Part shown: one piece after another, positions 18,501-27,438 of the stretch
Layout of the letters: each line of letters opens with the position of its first letter
Numbering within the stretch: the first letter of the stretch is position 1
Source: Flavobacterium sp. 102
GTDB lineage: Bacteria > Bacteroidota > Bacteroidia > Flavobacteriales > Flavobacteriaceae
Length of the DNA: 64,000 nucleotides
Assembly (NCBI RefSeq): GCF_003634615.1
Contig: NZ_RBKX01000001.1
Span: forward strand, 1,054,001 to 1,118,000
Direction of reading: 5' to 3'
Notes under the pieces: generated by a model
Seen by the model: the letters and a program-made list of their open reading frames with translations, nothing else
Database searches by the model: none
What the model was told of the DNA's origin: nothing
Position numbers and translations under genes: made by a program

Positions 18501-19835
18501 TTAGTTTTTGTTGATAATTTTTTCAAGAGTTGCTTTTTTATTGATGATGTTTACCATGGATTGCAGGTAGTTTTGTTGTGCTGTGTACAATTGTCTTTGT
18601 GCTTCACTGAAGTCAAAACTGGAAGACAAACCTTCGGTAAATTTGATTTGTTGTTTTCTTTCGATGCGTTCAGACAAATTCAAATTGCTTTTGGAAGTAG
18701 CGTATTCTTCAATGCTGAATTCGTAGTCACTTTTGGCTTTTTCGTATTCCAATTTCAATCGTTGCTCTGTAGCAGAAAGTTGGGTTTTGGCTTGGTCCAA
18801 AGCAATTTTGGCTTGCTGCGTTTTGGCACTTCTTCCCAAACTACTAAAGATAGGCACATTTAAACTTACGCCAAGATTTGAGTAGTTCAGCCATTTTTGG
18901 TCTTTTTGAAAAAAGGCAAACTGGTCATTAAAAGCATTGTATCCAAAGTTTACATTGGCAGACAACGTAGGCAATGCTTTGCTTCTTTGTAATTTTAATT
19001 CTAAACTTCTTTGTTCTTGAAAATTAGTGGCCATTTGGTAATCAATATTGTTGGTTACAGCAAAATCGCCTTGTCCAAAAGCCAAATCTAAATTGGTTGT
19101 AGTCAGATTGTCCAATTTATCCGTCAGTTTCAATTCGGCATTAATATCTATTCCTAAGGTGAATTTCAACATTTTATAAGCCACATCCAATAATCTTTGA
19201 GTATTGTTCAAGTTGCTGTTAATCGAAGACAAAGTAATTTGCAATTGCTCTACATTTTCTTCTTCAATCAATCCGTTTTTAAACGTTTCTTCAGTATCCG
19301 TTAAGGTTTTAGACAAAGTCGCTTTGTTTTTTTCAAGTATCGCGATACTTTCCTCTGCCAATAATACGTTGCCATAGGCATTTATAACCATTTCTCTGAT
19401 TTCAGTATTGGTTTTTTGTTTGGCATTTTCATAGTATTTCAAATACGTTTTGGATGCCTGAAGCGCTACAATATAAGAACCATCAAAAATTAACTGGCTC
19501 AAATTGGCGCGAGCCGTCATATTGTGTTTAGTTCCAAAAGCCACTGTGGCAAATTCGCCCGGATTTCCACCAAAAAATTCAGCAGGAACGACAGACTTTT
19601 GCAATTCGAAATTGTTTTGATAGTCTAAACCTGCATTGATTTGCGGTAAACCTGCCGCTGTCGTTTCCCATTTCTTTTGCTTAGCTGCGTCAATGTCTCT
19701 GCCGGCATTGATAGCCGAATAGTTGTTTTGAATGGCATGGTCAATGGCTTGTTGCAGACTAAATGAGTAGTTTTGTTCTTGGGCTTGTAAGCTGCTTACA
19801 AACAAGAGTAAAGTTAGTAATAAGTTGTTTTTCAT
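18501..19835 (-). CDS. TolC-family outer-membrane efflux channel
   Basis: Outer-membrane factor of the tripartite pump, 444 aa. Signal peptide MKNNLLLTLLLFVSSLQAQ, then two OEP repeats made of long heptad-rich helices (IREMVINAYGNVLLAEESIAILEKNKATL; KIALDQAKTQLSATEQRLKLEYE). The family motif NVPIFSSLGRSAKTQQAKI is present. Second gene of the operon, 10 bp after tetR. Confidence 0.94.
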   Translation of the reverse strand: MKNNLLLTLLLFVSSLQAQEQNYSFSLQQAIDHAIQNNYSAINAGRDIDAAKQKKWETTAAGLPQINAGLDYQNNFELQKSVVPAEFFGGNPGEFATVAFGTKHNMTARANLSQLIFDGSYIVALQASKTYLKYYENAKQKTNTEIREMVINAYGNVLLAEESIAILEKNKATLSKTLTDTEETFKNGLIEEENVEQLQITLSSINSNLNNTQRLLDVAYKMLKFTLGIDINAELKLTDKLDNLTTTNLDLAFGQGDFAVTNNIDYQMATNFQEQRSLELKLQRSKALPTLSANVNFGYNAFNDQFAFFQKDQKWLNYSNLGVSLNVPIFSSLGRSAKTQQAKIALDQAKTQLSATEQRLKLEYEKAKSDYEFSIEEYATSKSNLNLSERIERKQQIKFTEGLSSSFDFSEAQRQLYTAQQNYLQSMVNIINKKATLEKIINKN

Positions 19836-19845
19836 AGATTGATGA

Positions 19846-20439
19846 TTATATAAGTGATTTTAAGTGTTTTTCAAGTTCAGTAATTCCTTCAGCAGTAGCA
19901 ATAGCTCGGGTATGGTATTCCAATGCTTTGGCTTCTAATTCATAGGCTTCTTTTTCCAACATGGTGTTTTCGTTGATGGAAAAAATAAGAGTGTAATAAA
20001 ATTTAACAGCTGCTTCAATATCAGTTTCTTTACGATACAAACCTTCTTTAATTCCTTTTTCGATGTTTTGGCGAAACATTTGGCTACAATCTTCAATTTC
20101 GTTACACATCATTTTTTCATAAATTTCCGGATAATGCTTTTTGAGTTGATAAGCCGGAGATTGATCAAACGATTGAAACATCTCTTTGAACATTTCCCTT
20201 ATTTGAAAATTTTCGGCTATTGCATTGTGGTTCTGAGCAACTACATTATCCATTAGGGTGTGAATTTTTTGATGTACTACTTCAGTGCCTTCTTCAATTA
20301 GTTTCTCTTTATTGCTGAAATATTTGTAAATGGTCTTTTTTGAAATGCACATTTCACACGCAATATCATCCATGGTGACGCTTTTGAAACCGAGTTTCAA
20401 AAACATATCTGTAGCTTTTTTGATGATTTTATCTTTCAT
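19846..20439 (-). CDS. TetR-family transcriptional regulator of the efflux operon
   Basis: 197 aa from the ATG at 20439; the longer reading would begin inside the promoter/operator region. The N-terminal helix-turn-helix is KKATDMFLKLGFKSVTMDDIACEMCISKKTIYKYFSNKEKLI, a textbook TetR DNA-binding domain. The C-terminal ligand-binding domain is helical and unassigned. It is the first gene of the pump operon, so it most likely represses its own operon; a candidate operator lies 34 bp upstream. Confidence 0.92.
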   Translation of the reverse strand: MKDKIIKKATDMFLKLGFKSVTMDDIACEMCISKKTIYKYFSNKEKLIEEGTEVVHQKIHTLMDNVVAQNHNAIAENFQIREMFKEMFQSFDQSPAYQLKKHYPEIYEKMMCNEIEDCSQMFRQNIEKGIKEGLYRKETDIEAAVKFYYTLIFSINENTMLEKEAYELEAKALEYHTRAIATAEGITELEKHLKSLI

Positions 20440-20460
20440 GATAATGTTAAAATTATGAGG

Positions 20461-20500
20461 CAAAAGTAAAACGGAAACTTTAAACACTAAAATAGTTTCC
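20461..20500 (-). promoter_or_regulatory. Candidate promoter and TetR operator of the efflux operon
   Basis: Minus-strand TACTTTTG (20461-20468) fits the -7 box. Immediately upstream is an inverted repeat ggaaact (20473-20479) / agtttcc (20494-20500) with a 14-bp AT-rich spacer. A TetR dimer bound here would block the -33/-7 region. This is the only good dyad in the divergent gap between tetR and the polyprenyl synthase gene. Confidence 0.55.
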
Positions 20501-20588
20501 ATAGTATTAACGTAAATTTAACATTAGAGAAAAAAGCACACTTTTGTAATGCGGTGGGAATAACCTAAATTAGCCAAAAATATTTTTC

Positions 20589-21563
20589 ATGCGCGCCATC
20601 TCCGAATACCAAGACATAATAATTGCCCATTTTAATACGTTGACTCTCGAAAAAGAGCCCAATAATTTATACGAGCCGATTCGTTATATCCTTTCATTGG
20701 GTGGAAAAAGATTGCGTCCTATTTTAACTTTAATGGCAGCGGAAGTGTTTGATGTTGATTGTCAAAAGGCCATACAAGCTGCTACAGCTGTTGAGGTTTT
20801 TCATAATTTTTCCCTGATTCATGATGATATTATGGATGATGCGCCTTTGCGAAGAGGAAACGAAACTGTGCATGAAAAATGGAACCTCAATACCGGAATA
20901 CTTTCCGGTGATGCGATGTTGATTTTAGCTTACCAATTTTTTGAAACTTATGAGCCGAATGTTTTTAGAGATTTGGCCAAATTATTCAGCAAAACCGCAT
21001 TGGAAGTTTGTGAAGGACAACAATACGATGTCGATTTTGAAACCCGTGACGATGTGACGATTCCCGAATATTTAAAAATGATTGAATACAAAACGGCAGT
21101 TTTGGTTGGTGCAGCTATGAAAATGGGCGCAATAGTAGCCGAAACTTCCACAGAAAATGCTAAAGCGATTTATGATTTCGGTTTGAATTTAGGAATTGCA
21201 TTCCAATTGCAAGATGATTACTTAGACGCGTTTGGTGATCCGGAAACTTTTGGCAAACAAGTTGGTGGTGATATTATCGAGAATAAAAAAACCTATTTAT
21301 ACCTAAAAGCTTTGGAATATTCAAAAGCGGAAGAAAAAGAGCAATTGTTGCATTTGTTCTCCATTCAGCCAAACGATAATTCTGATAAAATCGATTCAGT
21401 AAAACAGATTTTCAACCAAACCGGAGCAAGTGATGCGACGCAAAGTGCTATACAAGATTATACTTTAAGAGCTTTTGCAACTTTAGAAAAGATGAATATC
21501 AGCGAAGACAAAAAGGCTGTTTTGAGAGCTTTTGGAGATAAATTAATGAGTAGAAACGTTTAG
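20589..21563 (+). CDS. Polyprenyl diphosphate synthase (trans-isoprenyl synthase)
   Basis: Condenses IPP with allylic diphosphates to make long-chain prenyl diphosphates, probably for menaquinone side chains. 324 aa. First aspartate-rich motif LIHDDIMDDAPLRRG, preceded by GGKRLRP; second motif FQLQDDYLDAFGD. Both DDxxD motifs are intact. Chain length cannot be decided from sequence alone, but an octaprenyl-type enzyme is likely from family resemblance. Confidence 0.93.
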   Translation: MRAISEYQDIIIAHFNTLTLEKEPNNLYEPIRYILSLGGKRLRPILTLMAAEVFDVDCQKAIQAATAVEVFHNFSLIHDDIMDDAPLRRGNETVHEKWNLNTGILSGDAMLILAYQFFETYEPNVFRDLAKLFSKTALEVCEGQQYDVDFETRDDVTIPEYLKMIEYKTAVLVGAAMKMGAIVAETSTENAKAIYDFGLNLGIAFQLQDDYLDAFGDPETFGKQVGGDIIENKKTYLYLKALEYSKAEEKEQLLHLFSIQPNDNSDKIDSVKQIFNQTGASDATQSAIQDYTLRAFATLEKMNISEDKKAVLRAFGDKLMSRNV

Positions 21564-21629
21564 AAAAGTGTTCAGTATTCAGTTTGAAATCTACAATTAG
21601 AAATCGTTAACCTTAAATCTTACCTCAAT

Positions 21630-21980
21630 TTGTTTGTTGCGCCTATAAATACTGACCAACTACTCTCGGAAGCCGAGAAGGAAAACTTGTACTCAAAGCT
21701 CATTGAGCAAATCAACAAGGACTTTAATTTTGCCAATGAACCGATTGACTTTCCGCAAAGTACTTCGCCCTACGAACTAAAAGTGCAATTACACGAGAAA
21801 ATCTATCGCTTGATTCAGTACAAATTTGCCGAATATTTAAATCTGCTTTATATTATTGATGTTCCTGAAGAAACGGTAAAACAACTCGATGGTTCCGATT
21901 TGGCGGAACTTTCGGAACAAGTTTCTTTCTTAATTTTAAAAAGAGAATGGATGAAGGTTTGGTTCAGGAATAAGTATTAA
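21630..21980 (+). CDS. Conserved hypothetical protein, probable TTG start
   Basis: 116-aa acidic, mostly helical cytoplasmic protein (no signal or membrane segment), e.g. LYSKLIEQINKDFNFANEPI and a C-terminal EWMKVWFRNKY. I do not recognise its function. No ATG lies in frame between the upstream stop (21585) and the C-terminal region, so translation must begin at TTG (21630) or another rare codon. It follows the polyprenyl synthase gene by 66 bp in the same direction and may be cotranscribed. Confidence 0.72.
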   Translation: MFVAPINTDQLLSEAEKENLYSKLIEQINKDFNFANEPIDFPQSTSPYELKVQLHEKIYRLIQYKFAEYLNLLYIIDVPEETVKQLDGSDLAELSEQVSFLILKREWMKVWFRNKY

Positions 21981-22363
21981 ATTTTCTCGAAAAATAAGTT
22001 TAAAATCCCGCTGACGATACCACTTCCCAAATCGGAAACCCCATTCGGATTGAAGGAATCTATCTTAGTACCATCAAAATTATAAATTGGAAACGACTTG
22101 TAATTGCTCAAGTAATATTGGTTACTAACATTGACATAATGATCATTCATTTGTGTCGTCGGATTGTAAACAGTTAGGAAATACTTATCTGCATAACTTT
22201 TTTTGTCCGAAAGATTTAAATTGAAAGAAATGTCCTTTAGGCTAAAACTGGGTTTGTTAGCAGAAAATTGACTGTTGGTTTTGCCCAATATCAATGAAAC
22301 AGGATTCTGCGAAAATCCTATAAATCCAAAGAACAAAAACGATAAACAAAATATCTTTTTCAT
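21977..22363 (-). CDS. Hypothetical small secreted protein
   Basis: 128 aa beginning with a signal peptide (MKKIFCLSFLFFGFIGFSQ). The rest is polar and beta-prone (NSQFSANKPSFSLKDISF, YFLTVYNPTTQMNDHYVN). ATG at 22363 is preferred to a GTG one codon before. It lies 3 bp after the outer-membrane barrel gene in the same operon, and its 3' end overlaps the convergent gene by 4 bp. Function not recognised. Confidence 0.75.
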   Translation of the reverse strand: MKKIFCLSFLFFGFIGFSQNPVSLILGKTNSQFSANKPSFSLKDISFNLNLSDKKSYADKYFLTVYNPTTQMNDHYVNVSNQYYLSNYKSFPIYNFDGTKIDSFNPNGVSDLGSGIVSGILNLFFEKI

Positions 22364-22366
22364 CAC

Positions 22367-22915
22367 TTAAAAATAAACTCTGATAAAAGGCATAAACGCA
22401 TCACCATACAAATCTTTGTCTTTGTCAAAAAGCAAATTGAAACGCGCGCCAATCGTTACGTTGTCGGCACGATAACCGCCACCAACATACAAGCCGGTGT
22501 TCCAAAAACTTCTCTTGACATTATCGTATAAATCGGTGTAAGTTGTGTTAACATGTACTTGTTCTACTTCTAAAGAGAGTTGAATTTCTTCAAGCGGGTT
22601 GAACAAACCAATCACGCTTCCGCCAACCACATTCGAAGAGTAAAAATTCTTTTGTTTCAAACGGCTGTATTGTAATCCGGTTCCCAAAGCAAAATACTCG
22701 TTGAAGTTGTAAATGGCACTGGGCGCAATCGTAATGTCGGTATAGCCGTTTCCGATGGCCAAACCAAAACCGCCGCCAAATTGTACATGATCCCAAAAAC
22801 CATCTGTTTTGGCTTTGGGTAACTGATTTTCTTGCGATAAAACGGCTTGCGAAATTCCTGAAAAGACAAGCAAAAGTAAAAATCGCATCGAATTTTGAAT
22901 CGTATTCTTTTTCAT
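22367..22915 (-). CDS. Outer-membrane beta-barrel protein divergent from sucA
   Basis: 182 aa with a long signal peptide (to about residue 27, ...SQAVLSQ). Alternating hydrophobic strands (HVQFGGGFGLAIGNGYTDITIAP, YFALGTGLQYSRLK, WNTGLYVGGGYRADNVTIGARFNLLF) and a C-terminal aromatic (FIRVYF) mark a small outer-membrane barrel. I recall homologs beside sucA carrying enzyme-like names (alpha-ketoglutarate decarboxylase); nothing in this sequence supports such an activity. It is transcribed away from sucA. Confidence 0.8.
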   Translation of the reverse strand: MKKNTIQNSMRFLLLLVFSGISQAVLSQENQLPKAKTDGFWDHVQFGGGFGLAIGNGYTDITIAPSAIYNFNEYFALGTGLQYSRLKQKNFYSSNVVGGSVIGLFNPLEEIQLSLEVEQVHVNTTYTDLYDNVKRSFWNTGLYVGGGYRADNVTIGARFNLLFDKDKDLYGDAFMPFIRVYF

Positions 22916-22959
22916 CTAAAGTAGAGCGTTAAAATAGCGTTATAAATGTACTAAAAACA

Positions 22960-22990
22960 TTGAAAGATTATTACAAATGTCATACTTTTG
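22960..22990 (+). promoter_or_regulatory. Predicted sucA promoter
   Basis: TTG (22960-22962), 20-bp spacer, TACTTTTG (22983-22990): a full Bacteroidota promoter. It falls inside the longest possible sucA ORF, which decides in favour of the ATG at 23032 as the real start. Confidence 0.75.
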
Positions 22991-23031
22991 CAACTGATTT
23001 TCTAATACTAAGAATATTTACTCATAAAATC

Positions 23032-25803
23032 ATGGATAGGTTTTCCTTTTTAAACGCAGCACACACCGAATTTTTTGCCGATTTATACGAACAATACCTT
23101 CAAAATCCTGATAGCGTAGAACCAAGTTGGAGAGCCTTTTTACAAGGTTTCGACTTTGGAATGACGACCTATAACGAGGAAAATGCTACCGAACAAATGA
23201 TTGGTGCATTTACCGGTAATCAGGATTGTAGTATCGTTTCGGATAAATTGCAAAAAGAATTTAACGTATTACGATTAATTGACGGCTATAGAACTCGCGG
23301 TCACTTATTTACCAGAACCAATCCGGTTCGTGACAGAAGAGTTTATGAGCCGAATTTAGACTTGCAAAACTTCGGTTTGTCTTCGGCTGATTTGGAGACT
23401 GTTTTTGATGCGGCTAAAATTCTAGGAAAACAACCTTCAACATTAAACCAAATCTTAGCGCATTTGAAAAGCATGTATTGCCAACACATTGGTATCGAAT
23501 ACATGCACATGGAAAATCCTGTTTTTGTGAATTGGGTTCAAGAAAGAATCAACAAAAATGACAACCAACCAAGTTTCGATGCCGAGCAAAAGAAACACAT
23601 TCTAGGCAAACTAAACGAAGCGGTTTCGTTTGAGAACTTTTTGCATACGAAATATGTAGGCCAAAAGCGTTTTTCATTAGAAGGTGGCGAAAGCATTATT
23701 CCGGCTTTAGACGCTTTAATTGAAGCAGCAGCGGAAAAAGGCGTAGAGCATTTCGTAATGGGAATGGCGCACAGAGGAAGATTGAATACGTTAGCCAATA
23801 TTTTTGGCAAAGCGACTCAAGATATTTTCTCCGAATTTGACGGAAAAGATTACGATAAAGAGTATTTCGATGGTGACGTTAAGTACCATTTAGGTTTAAC
23901 GTCTGAAAGAAAAACCCAATCGGGTAAAAAAATCAATATCAATTTGGCACCCAATCCATCTCACTTGGAAACCGTTGGCGCCGTGATTGAAGGAATTACC
24001 CGTGCCAAACAAGACAAATATTTTCCGGAAGATTTCTCGAAAGTATTGCCAATCGCCGTTCACGGTGATGCGGCTGTGGCCGGACAAGGAATCGTATACG
24101 AAATTGTGCAAATGGCGCAATTAGACGGCTACAAAACCGGAGGAACGATTCATATTGTCATCAACAACCAAGTTGGTTTTACGACCAATTATTTAGACGC
24201 ACGTTCATCAACGTATTGTACTGATGTGGCCAAAGTGACTTTGTCGCCAATTCTTCACGTGAATTCAGACGATGCAGAAGCCGTGGTTCATGCCATGTTA
24301 TTTGCATTGGATTTCAGAATGGAATTCGGAAGAGATGTTTTCATCGATTTACTTGGTTATAGAAAATACGGTCACAACGAAGGCGATGAACCTCGTTTTA
24401 CCCAACCATTATTATACAAACTGATTGCCCGTCATAAAAACCCGAGAGACATTTATTCAGAGCAATTAATTACTGCCGGAATTGTTGACGCGGCTTATAT
24501 TACCAAAATAGAAAACGAATACAAGGCCAAATTGGATGAAAATCTTCAAGCTTCCCGCAAGAAAGATTTGACCATTATCAAGCCTTTTTTACAAGATGCT
24601 TGGGAAGGTTTTGTTCAGGTTTCAGATGACGAAATGTTGAAAAAAGTAGATACTACTTTCGACAAAAAGAAGTTGGATACTATCTTAGAAACGATTTCGA
24701 CTTTACCGTCAGACAAAAAATTCATCAGCAAGATTTCTAAAATCGTAACCGATAGAAAAACGATGTACAACAACGATACTATCGATTGGGGAACAGCGGA
24801 AACGTTAGCTTATGGATCGTTATTAACCGAAGGTTATGATGTTCGTTTATCCGGACAAGACGTGGAAAGAGGAACATTCTCTCACCGTCATGCTGTCGTA
24901 AAAGTAGAAGACAGCGAAGAAGAAGTAGTATTACTGAATACTTTAAAGGACAAAAAAGGGAAGTTCAATGTATTTAATTCCTTCCTTTCAGAATATGGCG
25001 TTCTGGGGTTTGATTACGGTTATGCTCTAGCCAATCCAAACGCATTAACGATTTGGGAAGCGCAGTTTGGAGATTTCTCTAACGGTGCCCAAATCATGAT
25101 TGACCAATACATCTCGTGTGGTGAAGACAAATGGAACAACCAAAACGGAATCGTATTATTGTTGCCTCACGGTTACGAAGGACAAGGAGCAGAGCACTCT
25201 TCGGCGCGTATGGAACGTTACTTACAACTGTGTGCTAAACACAATATGTATGTGGCGGATTGTACGACTCCGGCGAATTTTTACCACTTGTTGCGTCGCC
25301 AAATGAAAACTAAATTCCGCAAACCCTTGGTGGTATTCTCGCCAAAAAGTTTGTTGCGTCACCCATTGTGCGTTTCTACTCGTGAGGAATTGTACAAAGG
25401 TAGTTTCCAAGAGGTGATTGATGACAATTCAATCGACAAGAAAAAAGTAAAAACCGTAGTGTTCTGTACCGGAAAATTCTATTACGATATTGTAGCCGAA
25501 AGAGAAAATTTAAACAGAAATGACGTAGCTTTGGTACGCATCGAGCAGTTGTTCCCGTTACCGGTAGACCAATTGAAAGCCGTGATTGCCAGTTATCCAA
25601 ATGCAGACGATTTCGTTTGGGCACAAGAAGAACCGAAAAACATGGGCGCTTACAGTTATATGCTAATGAATTTCGACTTGGTGCCATGGAGATTGGCTTC
25701 GTTAAAAGCGTATGCCGCACCGGCCGCTGGAAGTCACACAAGAGACAGAAGAAGACATGCTGATGCTATCAGAATGGTATTTGACAAGAATTTATTCAGA
25801 TAA
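23032..25803 (+). CDS. sucA: 2-oxoglutarate dehydrogenase E1 component
   Basis: Thiamine-diphosphate dehydrogenase of the TCA cycle, 923 aa from the ATG at 23032 (MDRFSFLNAAHTEFFADLYEQYLQNP, the usual family start). Features: PSWRAFLQGF near the N-terminus; VMGMAHRGRLNTLANIFGK; the ThDP/Mg region VHGDAAVAGQGIVYE with INNQVGFTT; and C-terminal pyrimidine-domain signature FSHRHAVV...GFDYGYALANPNALTIWEAQFGDF. Works with SucB encoded next and an E3 subunit elsewhere. Confidence 0.97.
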   Translation: MDRFSFLNAAHTEFFADLYEQYLQNPDSVEPSWRAFLQGFDFGMTTYNEENATEQMIGAFTGNQDCSIVSDKLQKEFNVLRLIDGYRTRGHLFTRTNPVRDRRVYEPNLDLQNFGLSSADLETVFDAAKILGKQPSTLNQILAHLKSMYCQHIGIEYMHMENPVFVNWVQERINKNDNQPSFDAEQKKHILGKLNEAVSFENFLHTKYVGQKRFSLEGGESIIPALDALIEAAAEKGVEHFVMGMAHRGRLNTLANIFGKATQDIFSEFDGKDYDKEYFDGDVKYHLGLTSERKTQSGKKININLAPNPSHLETVGAVIEGITRAKQDKYFPEDFSKVLPIAVHGDAAVAGQGIVYEIVQMAQLDGYKTGGTIHIVINNQVGFTTNYLDARSSTYCTDVAKVTLSPILHVNSDDAEAVVHAMLFALDFRMEFGRDVFIDLLGYRKYGHNEGDEPRFTQPLLYKLIARHKNPRDIYSEQLITAGIVDAAYITKIENEYKAKLDENLQASRKKDLTIIKPFLQDAWEGFVQVSDDEMLKKVDTTFDKKKLDTILETISTLPSDKKFISKISKIVTDRKTMYNNDTIDWGTAETLAYGSLLTEGYDVRLSGQDVERGTFSHRHAVVKVEDSEEEVVLLNTLKDKKGKFNVFNSFLSEYGVLGFDYGYALANPNALTIWEAQFGDFSNGAQIMIDQYISCGEDKWNNQNGIVLLLPHGYEGQGAEHSSARMERYLQLCAKHNMYVADCTTPANFYHLLRRQMKTKFRKPLVVFSPKSLLRHPLCVSTREELYKGSFQEVIDDNSIDKKKVKTVVFCTGKFYYDIVAERENLNRNDVALVRIEQLFPLPVDQLKAVIASYPNADDFVWAQEEPKNMGAYSYMLMNFDLVPWRLASLKAYAAPAAGSHTRDRRRHADAIRMVFDKNLFR

Positions 25804-25807
25804 TGAT

Positions 25808-25870
25808 TAGGAGCTATTTCCCGCTTTTCGTTGCAATCTCTTCGAGGATTTCCACTACAATCGGGGCTAG
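25808..25870. repeat. REP-like imperfect palindrome between sucA and sucB
   Basis: A ~63-bp block beginning taggagctatttcccgc and ending caatcggggcta, whose ends are imperfectly complementary, with an inner near-hairpin aatctc-ttc-gaggatt. I recall similar dispersed blocks in Flavobacterium intergenic regions. It is a repeat/hairpin in the mRNA between two TCA-cycle genes. Confidence 0.6.
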
Positions 25871-25978
25871 AAAAAAGATGAACAAGAACATTTGAAATTA
25901 AAAGGAGGACAGTCGGTGGCTGTCAGGTATAAAATCCTTCATACAATAACACAATAACATAAACTAAAATACACAAAC

Positions 25979-27223
25979 ATGATTTTAGAAATGAAAGTCC
26001 CATCACCGGGAGAATCGATTAAAGAAGTAGAAATTGCAACGTGGCTAGTAAAAGACGGCGATTATGTAGAAAAAGACCAAGCCATTGCTGAGGTGGATTC
26101 TGATAAAGCCACTTTAGAGTTACCGGCAGAAGCCAGCGGAATCATCACGCTAAAAGCGGAAGAAGGTGATGCAGTAGCCGTAGGTGCCGTAGTTTGTTTA
26201 ATCGACACGGATGCAGCAAAACCTAGTGGTTCAACTCCAACTCCGGCTGCAGAAGTGAAAGCAGAAGCACCAAAGGCAGAAGCACCAAAGGCAGAAGAGA
26301 AAAAGGTTGAAGCGCCTAAAGCAGCTCCGGCTCCTGTAGCCACTTATGCAGCCCAAACACCATCTCCGGCGGCTCGTAAAATATTAGACGAAAAAAACAT
26401 CCAACCTTCTGACATCGTTGGAACAGGGAAAGACGGCAGAATTACTAAAGATGACGCTGTAAACGCTGTGCCTTCTATGGGAACACCAACTGGTGGCACT
26501 CGTGGTTCGGAAAGAACAAAATTATCCATGTTGCGTCGTAAAGTAGCAGAGCGTTTGGTTTCTGCGAAAAACGAAACGGCCATGTTGACTACGTTCAACG
26601 AGGTCGACATGACCAATATTTACGCTTTAAGAGAAGAATACAAAGAAGCTTTTAAAGCCAAACACGGCTTAGGATTAGGCTTTATGTCATTCTTTACCAA
26701 AGCAGTAACTCGCGCTTTACAATTATACCCGGATGTCAATTCGATGATTGACGGACAAGAGAAAATTGCTTATGATTTCTGTGATATTTCAGTAGCGGTT
26801 TCAGGACCAAAAGGGTTGATGGTTCCGGTAATGAGAAACGCAGAAACATTATCTTTCAGAGGTGTTGAAGCGGAAATCAAAAGATTAGCGATTCGCGCTC
26901 GTGACGGACAAATCACCGTTGACGAAATGACCGGCGGAACATTCACTATTTCCAATGGTGGTGTTTTCGGAAGTATGTTGTCAACACCAATTATCAATCC
27001 ACCACAATCAGGTATTCTTGGAATGCACAATGTAGTAGAAAGAGCTATCGTAAGAAACGGACAAATCGTTATCGCTCCGGTAATGTTTGTAGCTTTGTCT
27101 TATGACCACAGAATCATCGATGGTCGTGAGTCGGTTGGATTCTTGGTAGCGGTAAAAGAAGCATTAGAAAATCCGGTTGAAATTTTAATGAACAACAACC
27201 CTAAGAAAGCTTTAGAGCTTTAG
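25979..27223 (+). CDS. sucB: 2-oxoglutarate dehydrogenase E2 (dihydrolipoyl succinyltransferase)
   Basis: Transfers succinyl groups to CoA. 414 aa: lipoyl domain with the lipoylated lysine in VDSDKATLELPA, a flexible Ala/Pro/Lys/Glu linker with repeated EAPKAEAPKAE, a peripheral-subunit-binding domain (PSPAARKILDEKNI...GTGKDGRITKDD) and the catalytic core with active site SYDHRIIDGRE. The last 30 nt, encoding NNPKKALEL and the stop, are duplicated exactly 5.6 kb downstream (see repeats). Confidence 0.97.
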   Translation: MILEMKVPSPGESIKEVEIATWLVKDGDYVEKDQAIAEVDSDKATLELPAEASGIITLKAEEGDAVAVGAVVCLIDTDAAKPSGSTPTPAAEVKAEAPKAEAPKAEEKKVEAPKAAPAPVATYAAQTPSPAARKILDEKNIQPSDIVGTGKDGRITKDDAVNAVPSMGTPTGGTRGSERTKLSMLRRKVAERLVSAKNETAMLTTFNEVDMTNIYALREEYKEAFKAKHGLGLGFMSFFTKAVTRALQLYPDVNSMIDGQEKIAYDFCDISVAVSGPKGLMVPVMRNAETLSFRGVEAEIKRLAIRARDGQITVDEMTGGTFTISNGGVFGSMLSTPIINPPQSGILGMHNVVERAIVRNGQIVIAPVMFVALSYDHRIIDGRESVGFLVAVKEALENPVEILMNNNPKKALEL

Positions 27224-27268
27224 GGTTTCTACCTGCCTCGGATGAGGCGCCTATATATGTAAATCCCG
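27194..27268 (+). repeat. 75-bp direct repeat, copy 1 (3' end of sucB and its 3' UTR)
   Basis: Identical to 32782-32856 at 72 of 75 positions; the first 48 or so bases, including the sucB stop codon, are identical. It can fold as a hairpin across the stop codon (accct...aaagct-ttag-agcttt-agggt), a second stem gcctc-ggat-gaggc, and the left arm of the terminator. The two copies bracket the accessory block 27.3-32.8 kb. Confidence 0.93.
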
Positions 27269-27298
27269 TCTTGTTGTAAACAAGACGGGATTTTTTTT
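27261..27298 (+). terminator. sucB intrinsic terminator
   Basis: 13-bp stem aaatcccgtcttg / caagacgggattt (27261-27273, 27281-27293) with a 7-nt loop and a T run. Ends the suc transcript. Confidence 0.9.
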
Positions 27299-27438
27299 AA
27301 GTAAAAGGTTTAGTTTAAAATTGAAAAAATAAGTTCAAATAATAAAAAACTATTCTTAGAGAATTTATATAAAACTATAGGTTATTATCTATTTTAGCGC
27401 ATTAAAATTTTTTAGCAGCGTTTTTTCAGTTTTTCAAC

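Noticed and set aside
22960..23031. Upstream extension of sucA
   Set aside because: It contains the predicted -33/-7 promoter, so it is not translated.
25376..25741. Minus-strand ORF opposite sucA
   Set aside because: Antisense shadow of a highly conserved gene.
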